Source: Comamonadaceae bacterium PBBC1 (lineage in GTDB: Bacteria > Pseudomonadota > Gammaproteobacteria > Burkholderiales > Burkholderiaceae_C). From it: a stretch of DNA of 64,000 nucleotides. Shown in pieces: positions 18,641 to 27,316 of the stretch. A program made the position numbers and the translations under genes. The notes beneath the pieces were generated by a model. That model was given only the letters and a program-made list of their open reading frames with translations. It was not told where the DNA came from and did no database searches. Location: contig NKIP01000001.1 of the NCBI GenBank assembly GCA_002256145.1, positions 318,090 to 382,089 on the forward strand. The letters run 5' to 3'. Positions within the stretch are counted from its first letter, which is position 1. The number at the start of each line of letters is the position of its first letter.

Positions 18641-19693
18641 ATGTTCAGCTTCTTCAAAAAAAAATCCCCCCCGCCCGAGGTGCAATCACCTCCCGCCAAG
18701 CCTGCGCACCCTGTAGCACAGCCTGTCGCAGGGAAGCCGATGCCCACGTCCGCACCGTTGCAAACGCAGCCTGAACCCGCACCCGCTCCGGCTGCCCGCC
18801 AAGGCTGGCTAGACCGCCTCAAAGCGGGACTGCGCAAAACCGGCTCCAGCATCACCACCGTTTTCACCGGCACACGCATCGACGACGAACTCTATGAAGA
18901 GTTGGAAACCGCCTTGCTGATGGCCGACACCGGCGTGAAGGCCACCGAGCATTTGCTGCAAGACCTCAAACGCCGCGTCAAAGAGGCCAAAGCCACTGAC
19001 CCCTCACAAGTCAAAACCTTGCTGGCCGACGCCATCACCGACTTGCTGACGCCCCTGCAAAAACCCCTGAGCATTGGCGACCACCACCCCACCGTGATCA
19101 TGGTGGCGGGCGTCAACGGCGCGGGCAAAACCACCTCCATTGGCAAACTGACCAAGCACTTGGCCGACGAAGGCCTGAGCGTGCTGCTGGCCGCAGCCGA
19201 CACCTTCCGCGCAGCCGCCAAAGAGCAACTGGCCGTTTGGGCCACGCGCAACACGGTCGAGATCGTCAGCCAACAAGGCGGTGACCCTGCCGCCGTGAGC
19301 TTTGATGCGGTGAGTGCCGGCCGCGCCCGGGGCCGCGACGTGGTGCTGGTGGACACGGCCGGCCGCCTGCCCACCCAGCTGCACCTGATGGAAGAGCTGA
19401 AAAAAATCAAGCGCGTGGTGCAAAAAGCCGATGGCACCGCCCCCCACGAGGTGCTGCTGGTGATCGACGGCAACACCGGTCAAAACGCGCTGGCCCAGGT
19501 CAAGGCCTTTGACGACACGCTGGGCCTGACGGGCCTGATCGTGACCAAGCTCGACGGCACCGCCAAAGGCGGCGTGCTGTGCGCCATTGCCCGAGAAAAA
19601 CCGATTCCGGTGTATTTCATCGGGGTCGGCGAAAAGCTTGAAGACCTGGAAACCTTCAACGCCCGCGAATTTGCCCAAGCCCTCTTGAGCTGA
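18641..19693 (+). CDS. ftsY: Signal recognition particle receptor FtsY
   Basis: SRP receptor GTPase that docks ribosome-nascent chain complexes on the inner membrane. It has 350 residues: a short basic/hydrophobic MFSFFKKK start and a Pro/Ala-rich A domain to about 50, then the N domain. The G domain holds G157-VNGAGKTTS, DTAGRLPTQ (G3) and TKLDGTAKGG (G4/closing loop). No good ribosome site is visible before the ATG, and only 28 bp separate it from the divergent M16 gene. Confidence 0.97.
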   Translation: MFSFFKKKSPPPEVQSPPAKPAHPVAQPVAGKPMPTSAPLQTQPEPAPAPAARQGWLDRLKAGLRKTGSSITTVFTGTRIDDELYEELETALLMADTGVKATEHLLQDLKRRVKEAKATDPSQVKTLLADAITDLLTPLQKPLSIGDHHPTVIMVAGVNGAGKTTSIGKLTKHLADEGLSVLLAAADTFRAAAKEQLAVWATRNTVEIVSQQGGDPAAVSFDAVSAGRARGRDVVLVDTAGRLPTQLHLMEELKKIKRVVQKADGTAPHEVLLVIDGNTGQNALAQVKAFDDTLGLTGLIVTKLDGTAKGGVLCAIAREKPIPVYFIGVGEKLEDLETFNAREFAQALLS

Positions 19694-19714
19694 GCCGCCC
19701 CTTCACCCAAGCTT

Positions 19715-19743
19715 GGTGATCGAACCTTCAGGGTCCGATCACC
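19715..19743 (+). terminator. Hairpin after ftsY, possible terminator or REP-like element
   Basis: GGTGATCGAACC and GGTCCGATCACC form a 12-bp stem with one mismatch around a TTCAG centre. GGGTTTT follows, which is a weak U-tract. It lies 22 bp after the ftsY stop and 32 bp before the ligase start. The TTCAG centre recalls the CTGAAG centre of the repeats at 11153-11264, but the arms are different, so I do not join the two. Confidence 0.5.
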
Positions 19744-19775
19744 GGGTTTTGACACTTCAACCTTTGGACCTCCAC

Positions 19776-21395
19776 ATGCCCCAATCCGGCCTTATGATGA
19801 ACCGCCCCTTGCTCATTTCGGGCATCCTCGAACACGGCGCAGCCCAATTTGGCGACCAGGAAATCGTCTCGCGCGAAACCCACGGCCCGCTGCACCGCAC
19901 CACCTACGCCAACACAGCCAAACGTGCACGCCAACTGGCCAACGCCTTGGCCACCCTGGGCCTGAAAGCGGGCAGCGCGGTCGGGTCGATTGCCTGGAAC
20001 AACCACCGCCACCTGGAAGCGTATTACGCCGTCTCGGGCAGCGGCATGGTCATGCACACCTGCAACCCGCGCCTGCACCCGCAGCAGCTGATCTATGTGA
20101 TCAACCATGCCGAAGACGAAGTGGTGTTGTTTGACGCCACCTTTGCGCCGCTGGTCAAAGGCATTGCCGCGCATTGCCCCAAAGTTCGCGCTTGGGTGTG
20201 CCTGGCCGAGGCGGCCAACACCCCGTCCATAGAGGGTGTGAGCGTGCTGAAATACGAAGACCTGATCGCGGGCCAAAGCGACGCCTTCGACTGGCCCGAG
20301 CTCGATGAAAACACGGGCGCAGCCCTGTGCTACACCTCAGGCACCACCGGCAACCCCAAGGGCGTGCTGTACACGCACCGCGCCATCGTGATGAACGCCA
20401 CCACCGGCTGCATGCCCGATGTGCTGGGCTTGTCTACGCAGGAAACCATCTTGCCTGTGGTGCCCATGTTCCACATCAACGCTTGGTGCATCCCTTATGC
20501 CGCCTTGGTCGCTGGCACCAAGCTGGTCTTGCCAGGCCCCAAGCTCGACGGCGCCAGCTTGTACGAGCTGATGGACACCGAGCAAGTCACCATCAGCGCG
20601 GGTGTGCCCACCATCTGGATGGGCCTGATCCAGCACGTCGAACAAAACAATTTGCGCTTTGCCCACATGAAACGCACCTGCGTGGGCGGCTCGGCCATGC
20701 CCATGGCGCTGATCGCCAAGTTCATGGACACCTATGGTGTGGAAGTGCGCCACGGCTGGGGCATGACCGAGACCACCGCCGTGGCCACCATGAGCAACTT
20801 GACCCGCGCTGACCGCCTGCGCCCCGCTGCCGAGCAGCACGCCATTGTGGCCAAGCAAGGCAAAACCGTCTCGGGCATCGAGATCAAGATCGTCGATGAC
20901 CACGGCAACACCCTGCCCCGCGACGGCACCTCGCAAGGCGAGCTGATGGTGCGTGGCCAGTGGATCGTGGAGCGCTATTTCAAGGCCGAAAAAACCGCGT
21001 TGATCGATGGCTGGTTCCCCACGGGCGACATCGCCACCATCGACGCGCACGGCACCATGCAAATCCGCGACCGCACCAAGGACGTGATCAAGACCGGAGG
21101 CGAGTGGATCAGCTCGATTGACCTGGAAAATGCCGCCATCGGTCACCCCGCTGTGGCCATGGCCGCCGTCATTGGCGTCAAGCACCCCAAGTGGGACGAG
21201 CGCCCCCTGCTGTTCATCGTGCGCAAGCCGGGCCAAAGCGTCGAGAAACAAGAGATCCTGGACTTTTTGGCCACCCAAGTGGCCAAGTGGTGGGTGCCCG
21301 ACGATGTGGTCTTCCTCGAATCCCTGCCCGTGGGCGGCACCGGCAAGGTTCAAAAGAACGACCTGCGCAAGGACTACGGCGGCGTGTTCAGTTGA
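19776..21395 (+). CDS. Acyl-CoA synthetase, medium/long-chain fatty acid type (AMP-binding)
   Basis: 539-residue ANL-superfamily enzyme forming acyl-CoA from a carboxylic acid, ATP and CoA in two steps. Motifs in order: Y186[10 protein letters not shown] (P-loop), GWGMTETT near 327-334 (A5), PTGDIATID with the ribose-binding aspartate, the hinge [15 protein letters not shown], and the C-terminal catalytic lysine in [11 protein letters not shown]. It looks like the AlkK-type medium-chain ligases common in Comamonadaceae. The start at 19776 fits the family start MxRPLLIS; an in-frame ATG-like start at 19713 would add a segment that overlaps the hairpin after ftsY. Confidence 0.9.
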   Translation: MPQSGLMMNRPLLISGILEHGAAQFGDQEIVSRETHGPLHRTTYANTAKRARQLANALATLGLKAGSAVGSIAWNNHRHLEAYYAVSGSGMVMHTCNPRLHPQQLIYVINHAEDEVVLFDATFAPLVKGIAAHCPKVRAWVCLAEAANTPSIEGVSVLKYEDLIAGQSDAFDWPELDENTGAALCYTSGTTGNPKGVLYTHRAIVMNATTGCMPDVLGLSTQETILPVVPMFHINAWCIPYAALVAGTKLVLPGPKLDGASLYELMDTEQVTISAGVPTIWMGLIQHVEQNNLRFAHMKRTCVGGSAMPMALIAKFMDTYGVEVRHGWGMTETTAVATMSNLTRADRLRPAAEQHAIVAKQGKTVSGIEIKIVDDHGNTLPRDGTSQGELMVRGQWIVERYFKAEKTALIDGWFPTGDIATIDAHGTMQIRDRTKDVIKTGGEWISSIDLENAAIGHPAVAMAAVIGVKHPKWDERPLLFIVRKPGQSVEKQEILDFLATQVAKWWVPDDVVFLESLPVGGTGKVQKNDLRKDYGGVFS

Positions 21396-21470
21396 TCTCG
21401 CCCTGGCGCTTGGCCGCTTCTACATGCGGTCACGCCATACCTGCAAGGCACGCATGCCTCAGGCCAAGCT

Positions 21471-22364
21471 TCAAGCCAGTGCGTTGACCACAAAATCAAT
21501 GAACACCTTGTTTCTCAGGACCCGCATTCTGTCGGGCGGTGCCATCAAGGTGATCTGATTGCCAAATCGGGTTTGTGGCGTCCAGTCCGGCAAAACCTTG
21601 ATCAGGCGTTGATCCTGCAAAGCATCCAAACAAAGATAGTCGGGCAGCAAGGCAATCCCCAGGCCTTGCATGCAAGCCTCCAGCACCGCATCAGGGCTGT
21701 CAACGTGATAGCGACCACTCACCTTGACTCGGGACACCGCATCGCCAGACGCCAAAACCCACCAGTCGTCGGAGGGTTCGCGCCAATAAAACAAGCACAA
21801 ATGGCGCTCCAGATCCTGCACAGACGCGGGCTCGCCGTGCGCCGCAATGTACGGGGGTGCACACACCAAGACCCACTCGGTGGTGGCGACCGCTTTCATG
21901 TAGAGATCTTTGTTGTCTTGGGCAGAGCTCCACCTGAACGCGACATCCATCCGCTCGTAGGCCAAATCCATCATGCGATCGGACAACACCAACTCCAACT
22001 CAATGCCCGGATGCATTCGCAGAAACTCAGGCATTTTTTTGCACAGCACACGCTGCCCCCAGGACACCGGTGCCGTCACCCGAATACGGCCCTTCAAATC
22101 CGAGCGCAAGGCCGTCAGCACTTCCTCACCTGCACGCAAGGCCAAGAGCGCTTTTTTGGCATGCTCAAGATAGGTTTCACCCGCAGCAGTGAGCGCGATA
22201 TGGCGTGTGCTTCGGCTAAACAGCGTGGCCCCCAAATGGCCTTCAAGTTGGGCAATCCTTTTGCTCACCACGCTTTTGCCTACCGACAACTCAAGAGCGG
22301 CTTGGCTGACACTTCGGTTTTCCGCCACCTTGGCAAATGCAACAAGCATGTCAGAGCTGATCAT
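21471..22364 (-). CDS. LysR-type transcriptional regulator
   Basis: 297-residue regulator: N-terminal winged helix (FAKVAENRSVSQAALELSV, then SKRIAQLEGHLGATLF, RSTR, LTAAG) and a LysR substrate-binding domain. It belongs to the group with the ending typical of DsdC/CrgA-like repressors. It is divergent from the GST + AsaB-like pair at 22547, with an inverted repeat between, so it probably controls them together with itself. The effector is unknown. Confidence 0.92.
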   Translation of the reverse strand: MISSDMLVAFAKVAENRSVSQAALELSVGKSVVSKRIAQLEGHLGATLFSRSTRHIALTAAGETYLEHAKKALLALRAGEEVLTALRSDLKGRIRVTAPVSWGQRVLCKKMPEFLRMHPGIELELVLSDRMMDLAYERMDVAFRWSSAQDNKDLYMKAVATTEWVLVCAPPYIAAHGEPASVQDLERHLCLFYWREPSDDWWVLASGDAVSRVKVSGRYHVDSPDAVLEACMQGLGIALLPDYLCLDALQDQRLIKVLPDWTPQTRFGNQITLMAPPDRMRVLRNKVFIDFVVNALA

Positions 22365-22424
22365 GAGGACTCTCCTGTAGACATTTCAAATGCCCGCAGC
22401 ACTCGCTGGCAGGGGGTATTCATT

Positions 22425-22474
22425 GTTTCCAATTTGGCGACACTTGGTTTCCATTCAATCATATTGTGGAAACC
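22425..22474. promoter_or_regulatory. Candidate LysR-type operator between divergent genes
   Basis: A perfect inverted repeat GGTTTCCA (22446-22453) and TGGAAACC (22467-22474) with a 13-bp spacer, plus another GTTTCCA at 22425-22431 in direct orientation, lies in the 182-bp gap between the LysR gene and the GST gene. Two or three half-sites of this kind are typical for LysR regulators. No experiment supports it. Confidence 0.5.
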
Positions 22475-22546
22475 TTCACCAGAATCGAGAATCTTTTTGC
22501 GGTCAAAGTTTGACCGACATCAAAGACAAAACAACTGGAGACAAGC

Positions 22547-23197
22547 ATGCAAATCTACGCCGACCCGATCACCGTCAATTGCCGCAAAGTCCTGCCCGGA
22601 CTGGACCTGATGAATGTGCTTTACGAACTGGTCCATGTGGACTATTTCAAGGGCGAACAAAAGTCTGACACCTTCATGGCCATCAACCCCAATGCCTCGC
22701 TGCCCGCGATGAAAGATGGTGATTTCATTTTGTGGGAGTCGAACGCGATTCTCATGTACGCCGCAGACAAACACCAAGCCGCCGCCCATTACCCCACCGA
22801 CCTTCAAACCCGTGCAGACATTCAGCGCTGGCTGCTCTGGGAATCTTCAAGCTGGTTCCCCAGCTGCTATGTTTACTTGGTTGAAAACTGCGTCAAACCT
22901 TTGCTGGGCAGCTCGGCCGACCCGGCCATACTGGAGGCACAGTTGCAAACCTTCAACAAACTGGCTGGCATTTTGGAAGCACGCCTGGCCTCTCACCAGT
23001 GGATTGCCGGCACACCCCACCCCACCATCGCAGACATCGCCATTGCTTCACCCATGCACCTGCACGGCTGGCAACAGCTGCCACTTGCCAATTTCCCGAA
23101 CATCCGCCGCTGGATGTTTGACCACATTGAAGCCCTTCCTTGCTGGGAAAAAACCTGGATCGGTGAAGGCTTCACCACCCAAAAGGCCAACGCATAA
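22547..23197 (+). CDS. Glutathione S-transferase family protein
   Basis: 216-residue cytoplasmic GST: N-terminal thioredoxin-like domain (IYADPITVNCRKVL; NPNASLPAMKDGD with the cis-proline loop; LWESNAILMYAAD with the glutathione-binding E-S) and a helical C-terminal domain. A cysteine (C12) stands where the catalytic Ser/Cys is expected, as in beta- or theta-like classes. Its stop overlaps the next start by one base (TAATG), so the two products are probably translationally coupled and functionally linked. Confidence 0.92.
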   Translation: MQIYADPITVNCRKVLPGLDLMNVLYELVHVDYFKGEQKSDTFMAINPNASLPAMKDGDFILWESNAILMYAADKHQAAAHYPTDLQTRADIQRWLLWESSSWFPSCYVYLVENCVKPLLGSSADPAILEAQLQTFNKLAGILEARLASHQWIAGTPHPTIADIAIASPMHLHGWQQLPLANFPNIRRWMFDHIEALPCWEKTWIGEGFTTQKANA

Positions 23198-24012
23198 TGC
23201 CCACGACCCACGTCCAAGCACAGATGAATTACTCGGTCGACAACGGTCGACCGATTGATTACTACTTTTACGAACCCCTGGACAAGCCAGAGCTCAACCC
23301 ACCGGGAACCGACACACACCCCGTATCGGTTCACGATGGCTGGTCCGAAGTCGCGCAGCTTTCGGTCGACAAGCAAGGGTTTGAGCTGCACGAATTCGAT
23401 GCGCAGTTCACCCAATTCGACAACGACGAGCTGATCAGGCAAGTGTTCTACCAACAGGTCATCGACCACGTCAAACGTCATACGGGCGCACGCGAAGTGG
23501 TGGTCTTTGACCACACCATTCGCAAACGAATGCCCGCCGACTTTAAGGTCCAAACCGAAGCCCAACGGCCCGCTGTGATGTTGGTGCACAGCGACTACAC
23601 CGTCTTGAGTGGCCCCCAGCGGGTCAGAGACGTGATGAAAGACCGGGCTGAAACTTTGTTGCAAAACCGGGTGGCTTTTTACAACGTCTGGAAGCCCTTG
23701 TACCAACGTGTTGAAGAACTGCCTTTGGCCATGATCGACGCACAAACCCACGCGCCCGAAGACCTGCTGCGCATGGACCTCAAATACAGCGACCGCACTG
23801 GCGAGATTTATGTCATGCGTCACAACCCCGAGCACCGCTGGGTGTATTTTCCGCACATGCAAGCGCACCAGGCTTTGCTGCTGAAAACCTACGAATCGAG
23901 CACGGATGGTCGCTGCCGCTTCATGGGCCACTCGGCATTTGAAGACCCCAACACCCCCCCGGATGCGGCCACCCGGGAAAGCATTGAAGTTCGGACCATG
24001 GCGTTCTTCTGA
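23197..24012 (+). CDS. AsaB/CmcJ/NvfI-like putative 2-oxoglutarate-type oxygenase
   Basis: 271-residue protein of the family that includes AsaB, CmcJ and GA4 desaturase. A putative iron-binding HxD is H131-S-D133 in LVHSDYT. The second histidine is probably H224 in FPHMQAHQALLLKTYES, which is highly conserved in the family. The fold is a double-stranded beta helix by analogy. The substrate is unknown; fungal relatives modify secondary metabolites. Genetic coupling to a GST (1-bp overlap) and a LysR regulator suggests oxidation plus conjugation of a xenobiotic or metabolite. Confidence 0.8.
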   Translation: MPTTHVQAQMNYSVDNGRPIDYYFYEPLDKPELNPPGTDTHPVSVHDGWSEVAQLSVDKQGFELHEFDAQFTQFDNDELIRQVFYQQVIDHVKRHTGAREVVVFDHTIRKRMPADFKVQTEAQRPAVMLVHSDYTVLSGPQRVRDVMKDRAETLLQNRVAFYNVWKPLYQRVEELPLAMIDAQTHAPEDLLRMDLKYSDRTGEIYVMRHNPEHRWVYFPHMQAHQALLLKTYESSTDGRCRFMGHSAFEDPNTPPDAATRESIEVRTMAFF

Positions 24013-24016
24013 TTCG

Positions 24017-24634
24017 TCAAACTCTGGCGCTGGGCCGCTCGTTCATGCGGTCGCGCCAGGCCTGCAAGGCAGGCATGCCTTCTTCACCGGGCACAAACTT
24101 CATCAAGCCCCGCGCAAACTCCAAGGCGCAAAACGCGGTGATGTCGGCAATGGTGAAACGCTCGCCTGCGATCCAAGGCTGGGTTTGCAGCCGCTGGTCA
24201 AAACCCCGCGCGACATCGCGCACTTTTTCGGCCTGCGACCGGCCGAACTCCGGAAACTGCGGTTTTTCTAAAGCCGCCAAGCCGGGGTGGCTGTGGCGGA
24301 TCGCGTTGGCAATGCCGCCCAGCAAATACAACTCCACCTGTCGGTCGGCCATCTCGATGAAGCCGCGCTCGTCGCCCTCGCCCATCAGGTTGGGCTCGGG
24401 GTAGCGGCCTTCGAGCAAGGTGCAAATCGCACGGGTTTCGGTGATCACGCGGCCGTCGTCCAGCTCCAGCGCGGGCACTTTGGCCAGTGGGCTTTTGGCC
24501 AGGTATTGGGGCGTGCGGTGCTCGCCGCCATTCAGGTCCATGTTGACCATCTCGATGCCGGTGATGTTTTTTTCGACCAAAAACATCAGAACCCGGCGGG
24601 GGCTGGGAGCGCGGTGGGCGGTGTAAAGCTTCAT
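24017..24634 (-). CDS. Glutathione S-transferase family protein
   Basis: 205-residue GST: MKLYTAHRAPSPRRVLMFL start with S11 as likely catalytic serine, KVPALELDDG, ITETRAICTLLE (glutathione-binding E-T), helical C-terminal half ending ARGLMKFVPGEEGMPALQAW. It lies 34 bp after the ABC ATPase gene and is probably the last gene of the seven-gene operon starting at 33930. It converges on the AsaB-like gene with a 4-bp gap. It is not a close copy of the GST at 22547. Confidence 0.9.
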   Translation of the reverse strand: MKLYTAHRAPSPRRVLMFLVEKNITGIEMVNMDLNGGEHRTPQYLAKSPLAKVPALELDDGRVITETRAICTLLEGRYPEPNLMGEGDERGFIEMADRQVELYLLGGIANAIRHSHPGLAALEKPQFPEFGRSQAEKVRDVARGFDQRLQTQPWIAGERFTIADITAFCALEFARGLMKFVPGEEGMPALQAWRDRMNERPSARV

Positions 24635-24668
24635 GACTTGTCTTTCAAAACTAAGCTGGCGCAGCCAC

Positions 24669-26201
24669 TCAGTGAATGGCCGCGTACATGATTTTTTCCT
24701 GCGTCGCGTCGGTGGCGGAAAACTCCACCACCACCTTGCCCTGCTTGGCCACCAGGATGCGGTCGGACAAGGACATGACCTCGGGCAAGTAAGACGAGAT
24801 CACCACCACCGCCTTGCCCGCATCGGCCAGGCGGTTGATTTCGGCGTGGATCTCGGCAATCGCTCCGACATCGACCCCGCGTGTGGGTTCGTCAAAAATG
24901 ATCACGTCCGGGTCCTGCACCAAGGACTTGGCAATCACCACCTTTTGCTGGTTACCACCCGACAGCTCGATCACCTTCACGTCCTTGCTGATGGCCCGCA
25001 CATTGAGCAGGCGGCTCCAGTGCTCGCCAATGGCCCCCGATTTGGCCGAAGAGATGGCGCCGAACACATTTTTGGACTTGCCCAGCAGTCCCATGTAGAT
25101 GTTTTTGGCGATCGACATGGTTTCAAAAAAGCCTTCCACCTTGCGGTCTTCGGTGATGTAGGCAATGCCGTCATGCACTGCCTGGCGCGGCACCCGGTAG
25201 CGTACCGGTTTGCCGCGCAGCAGCACCTCGCCGCCGTGAAAGAAGTCGCGCTTGATGAGCCCAGCCACCACCTTGAAGGTTTCCGTGCGCCCTGCCCCCA
25301 CCAAGCCGAAAACGCCAGTGATTTGTCCGGCGAAGACCGACAGCGAGTTGTTTTTCACCATCGAGGCCATGCGCAGGTTGCGCACCGACAGCAAGCATTC
25401 GCCCTGGGGGCGCACCGTGGTTTTCTTCTGGCCATACAGTGTTTGCGACAAATCGCGCCCCACCATGGCCTGCACGATGCGGTCGCGGTCAAAGTTGCTT
25501 TTGTCATCGGTCACCACATGCTGGCCGTCGCGCAGCACGGTGATGCGGTCGGCCAGCAGCAGGGCTTCTTCCAGCGCGTGCGAGATGAAGATGATGGACA
25601 CGCCGCGTGCCTTGAGCTTGAACACCAGGTCAAAAAAGTACTTCTTTTCCTCAGGCGTCAGGCTGGCCGTGGGCTCGTCAAAAATGATGACGCTGGCCTG
25701 GTGCAGCACCGCACGGGCGATCTCCACCATCTGCTTTTTGGCCGCGCCCAGCAAGCTCACGGTGGCGGTCGGGTCCACGTCAAAGTTGAGCGACTGCAAA
25801 AACTGCTGGGCCGAAATGTAGACCCCGCGCAAGCGGTTGAAAAACTGCTCTTGCCCCAGAAACAGGTTTTGGGCCACCGTCATGGTCGGCACCAGGCTGG
25901 TTTCCTGAAACACCATGGCAATGCCGTGATCCAAGGCTTGCAGCGGGGTGGACAGTTGCACCTCTTGGCCGTGCACCAGCATCTGCCCCGAACTCAGCGG
26001 CACGACCCCGGCCATCACCTTGGTCAGCGTGGACTTGCCCGCGCCGTTTTCGCCCAACAAGGCATGGATTTCGCCCCGGCGCAGGGAAAAACTCACGTTT
26101 TCAATGGCGGGCACGCCGCTGTAACGCTTGGTGGCCTCGCGCAGTTCCAGCACCACGTCGGTGGCGCTGGCGTCTGCGTGATTGTGTTGCTCGTGTGTCA
26201 T
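24669..26201 (-). CDS. Sugar-type ABC transporter ATP-binding protein (RbsA/MglA family, two NBDs)
   Basis: 510-residue double ATPase. NBD1 has Walker [10 protein letters not shown] at 50-58 and Walker [12 protein letters not shown]; its signature is a degenerate [16 protein letters not shown]2 has an altered Walker A (GLVGAGRTE) and a good signature [12 protein letters not shown] with [10 protein letters not shown], exactly the asymmetry of RbsA/MglA. It energises the two permeases at 27316 and 30638. The start at 26201 overlaps the upstream stop by four bases; a longer reading adds only out-of-family residues. Confidence 0.95.
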   Translation of the reverse strand: MTHEQHNHADASATDVVLELREATKRYSGVPAIENVSFSLRRGEIHALLGENGAGKSTLTKVMAGVVPLSSGQMLVHGQEVQLSTPLQALDHGIAMVFQETSLVPTMTVAQNLFLGQEQFFNRLRGVYISAQQFLQSLNFDVDPTATVSLLGAAKKQMVEIARAVLHQASVIIFDEPTASLTPEEKKYFFDLVFKLKARGVSIIFISHALEEALLLADRITVLRDGQHVVTDDKSNFDRDRIVQAMVGRDLSQTLYGQKKTTVRPQGECLLSVRNLRMASMVKNNSLSVFAGQITGVFGLVGAGRTETFKVVAGLIKRDFFHGGEVLLRGKPVRYRVPRQAVHDGIAYITEDRKVEGFFETMSIAKNIYMGLLGKSKNVFGAISSAKSGAIGEHWSRLLNVRAISKDVKVIELSGGNQQKVVIAKSLVQDPDVIIFDEPTRGVDVGAIAEIHAEINRLADAGKAVVVISSYLPEVMSLSDRILVAKQGKVVVEFSATDATQEKIMYAAIH

Positions 26202-27316
26202 GTCCGGGCCTCCGCCTTGTTCAGATCGATCCGCAAAAGTCGCCCGGCACCTTTGGAGGCCACCCAGAGTGCGCCCGCGCATTCGACCACGGCCGTGACG
26301 CCATGGTGGCGTCCGTCCACCTGACTGTGCAGCGAAGACAGGATGCGTCCGTCTGCTGCGACGCGCAGCACCAGGCCGTACGAGCGCGGGGGCGCCCAGG
26401 GCTTGAGCATGCCCATTTGCTTGACGCCCGCGCCTTGCAAAGGCTCCAGAAAGCTGTGCCCGGACGACAAGGCCGGGGCAATCCAGTAGCGTGGGTCAAT
26501 TTCCTGGATCATGCGCTGGCGGTACGCGGGCTCACGCAGCACAAACTCCACCAGCTGCGAGCGGCAGACAAAGCAGCTCAGCCAGAAACCGCCGCCCGCC
26601 GCTGCGCTCATGCGCGAGGGGTAAGCGGGCAATTCCGCCACCAAGGCACCCGTATCCGAGCCCTGCCCCGATGCCGGGCGGACGCGGTGTTTCCAGCTCT
26701 CGCTGAACAGGGCTTGGCCGTCCAAAGAGAGCACTCCAAAAGCGTGGTGCAAGCCACTGGCCAGGCTCTGCACCGCGCCGGTGGCGGGCTGCCAGCGGGT
26801 CACGCGGCCGGTGTGGCCCAGCGTCATCAGGTCGTGGCACCAGGCATCGGTGCTGTGCTGTTGAGAGCCGTCGCTGAGCAAGAGCGCCCCATCGGCCTCG
26901 AAGGCCAGCGCGTTGACGCTGTGCAGGGGCTGGCCCTGCAGACTTTGCAGCGCTGGTCCGTCGCTCAGGCTGCCGTCGGCTTGTGTGTGCAGCACTTGTA
27001 CCTGCGTGCCTCCCAGCGCCACGGCCAAGGTGCCGGGTTGCTGTGATGTGAGCGCGGCCAAGGCCGTGATGGCGGTGTCGAACTCGCGCACCAGCAGCGG
27101 CTGGCCATCGTGCAGGCGCAGCAGGCGCTTGCCTGCGCTGATCCACAGCTGCTGGCCATCACAGGCCAGGTCGTCAATGCCCGCGATCTCGGCCGCCACG
27201 CTGGCCTCGTCGAGCTGGCGGTTGGGCTTGAGCGCCCCGTCCATGACCGGCACCGTGATGGCGGCGCTGCCGCGCCCCAGCAGCCGGTCACTCCAATTGC
27301 GCAAACTTGTCAGCAT
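26198..27316 (-). CDS. SMP-30/strictosidine-synthase-like beta-propeller protein, metal ligands lost
   Basis: 372-residue cytoplasmic protein (no signal peptide) homologous to the C-terminal half of its upstream neighbour. Shared blocks: ALFSESWKHRV against ILFAETWGCCI, LPAYPSRMS against LPGYPDNIN, and REPAYRQRMIQEI against RMPGFRQRMAKRV. At the three positions that bind the metal in SMP-30 lactonases it reads GIDD for APED, AFGV for PNGI, and PSRM for PDNI, so the E, N and D ligands are missing. It may be structural or regulatory rather than a lactonase. The start overlaps the upstream stop by one base (TGATG); the stop overlaps the ATPase start (ATGA). Confidence 0.8.
   Translation of the reverse strand: MLTSLRNWSDRLLGRGSAAITVPVMDGALKPNRQLDEASVAAEIAGIDDLACDGQQLWISAGKRLLRLHDGQPLLVREFDTAITALAALTSQQPGTLAVALGGTQVQVLHTQADGSLSDGPALQSLQGQPLHSVNALAFEADGALLLSDGSQQHSTDAWCHDLMTLGHTGRVTRWQPATGAVQSLASGLHHAFGVLSLDGQALFSESWKHRVRPASGQGSDTGALVAELPAYPSRMSAAAGGGFWLSCFVCRSQLVEFVLREPAYRQRMIQEIDPRYWIAPALSSGHSFLEPLQGAGVKQMGMLKPWAPPRSYGLVLRVAADGRILSSLHSQVDGRHHGVTAVVECAGALWVASKGAGRLLRIDLNKAEART

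Noticed and set aside
17080..18774. A 564-codon plus-strand frame across the M16 genes
   Set aside because: It is opposite to two convincing M16 genes, rich in His/Gln/Arg/Gly as expected for antisense frames of GC-rich genes, and has no motifs.
19715..19743. Assignment of the hairpin after ftsY to REP family 1
   Set aside because: Only the TTCAG centre is shared; arms and flanks differ, so it is reported as a hairpin of unknown type.
24633..26324. A 563-codon plus-strand frame across the ABC ATPase gene
   Set aside because: Antisense shadow of an RbsA-like gene with complete motifs; composition (His, Gln, Arg) is that of a shadow frame.
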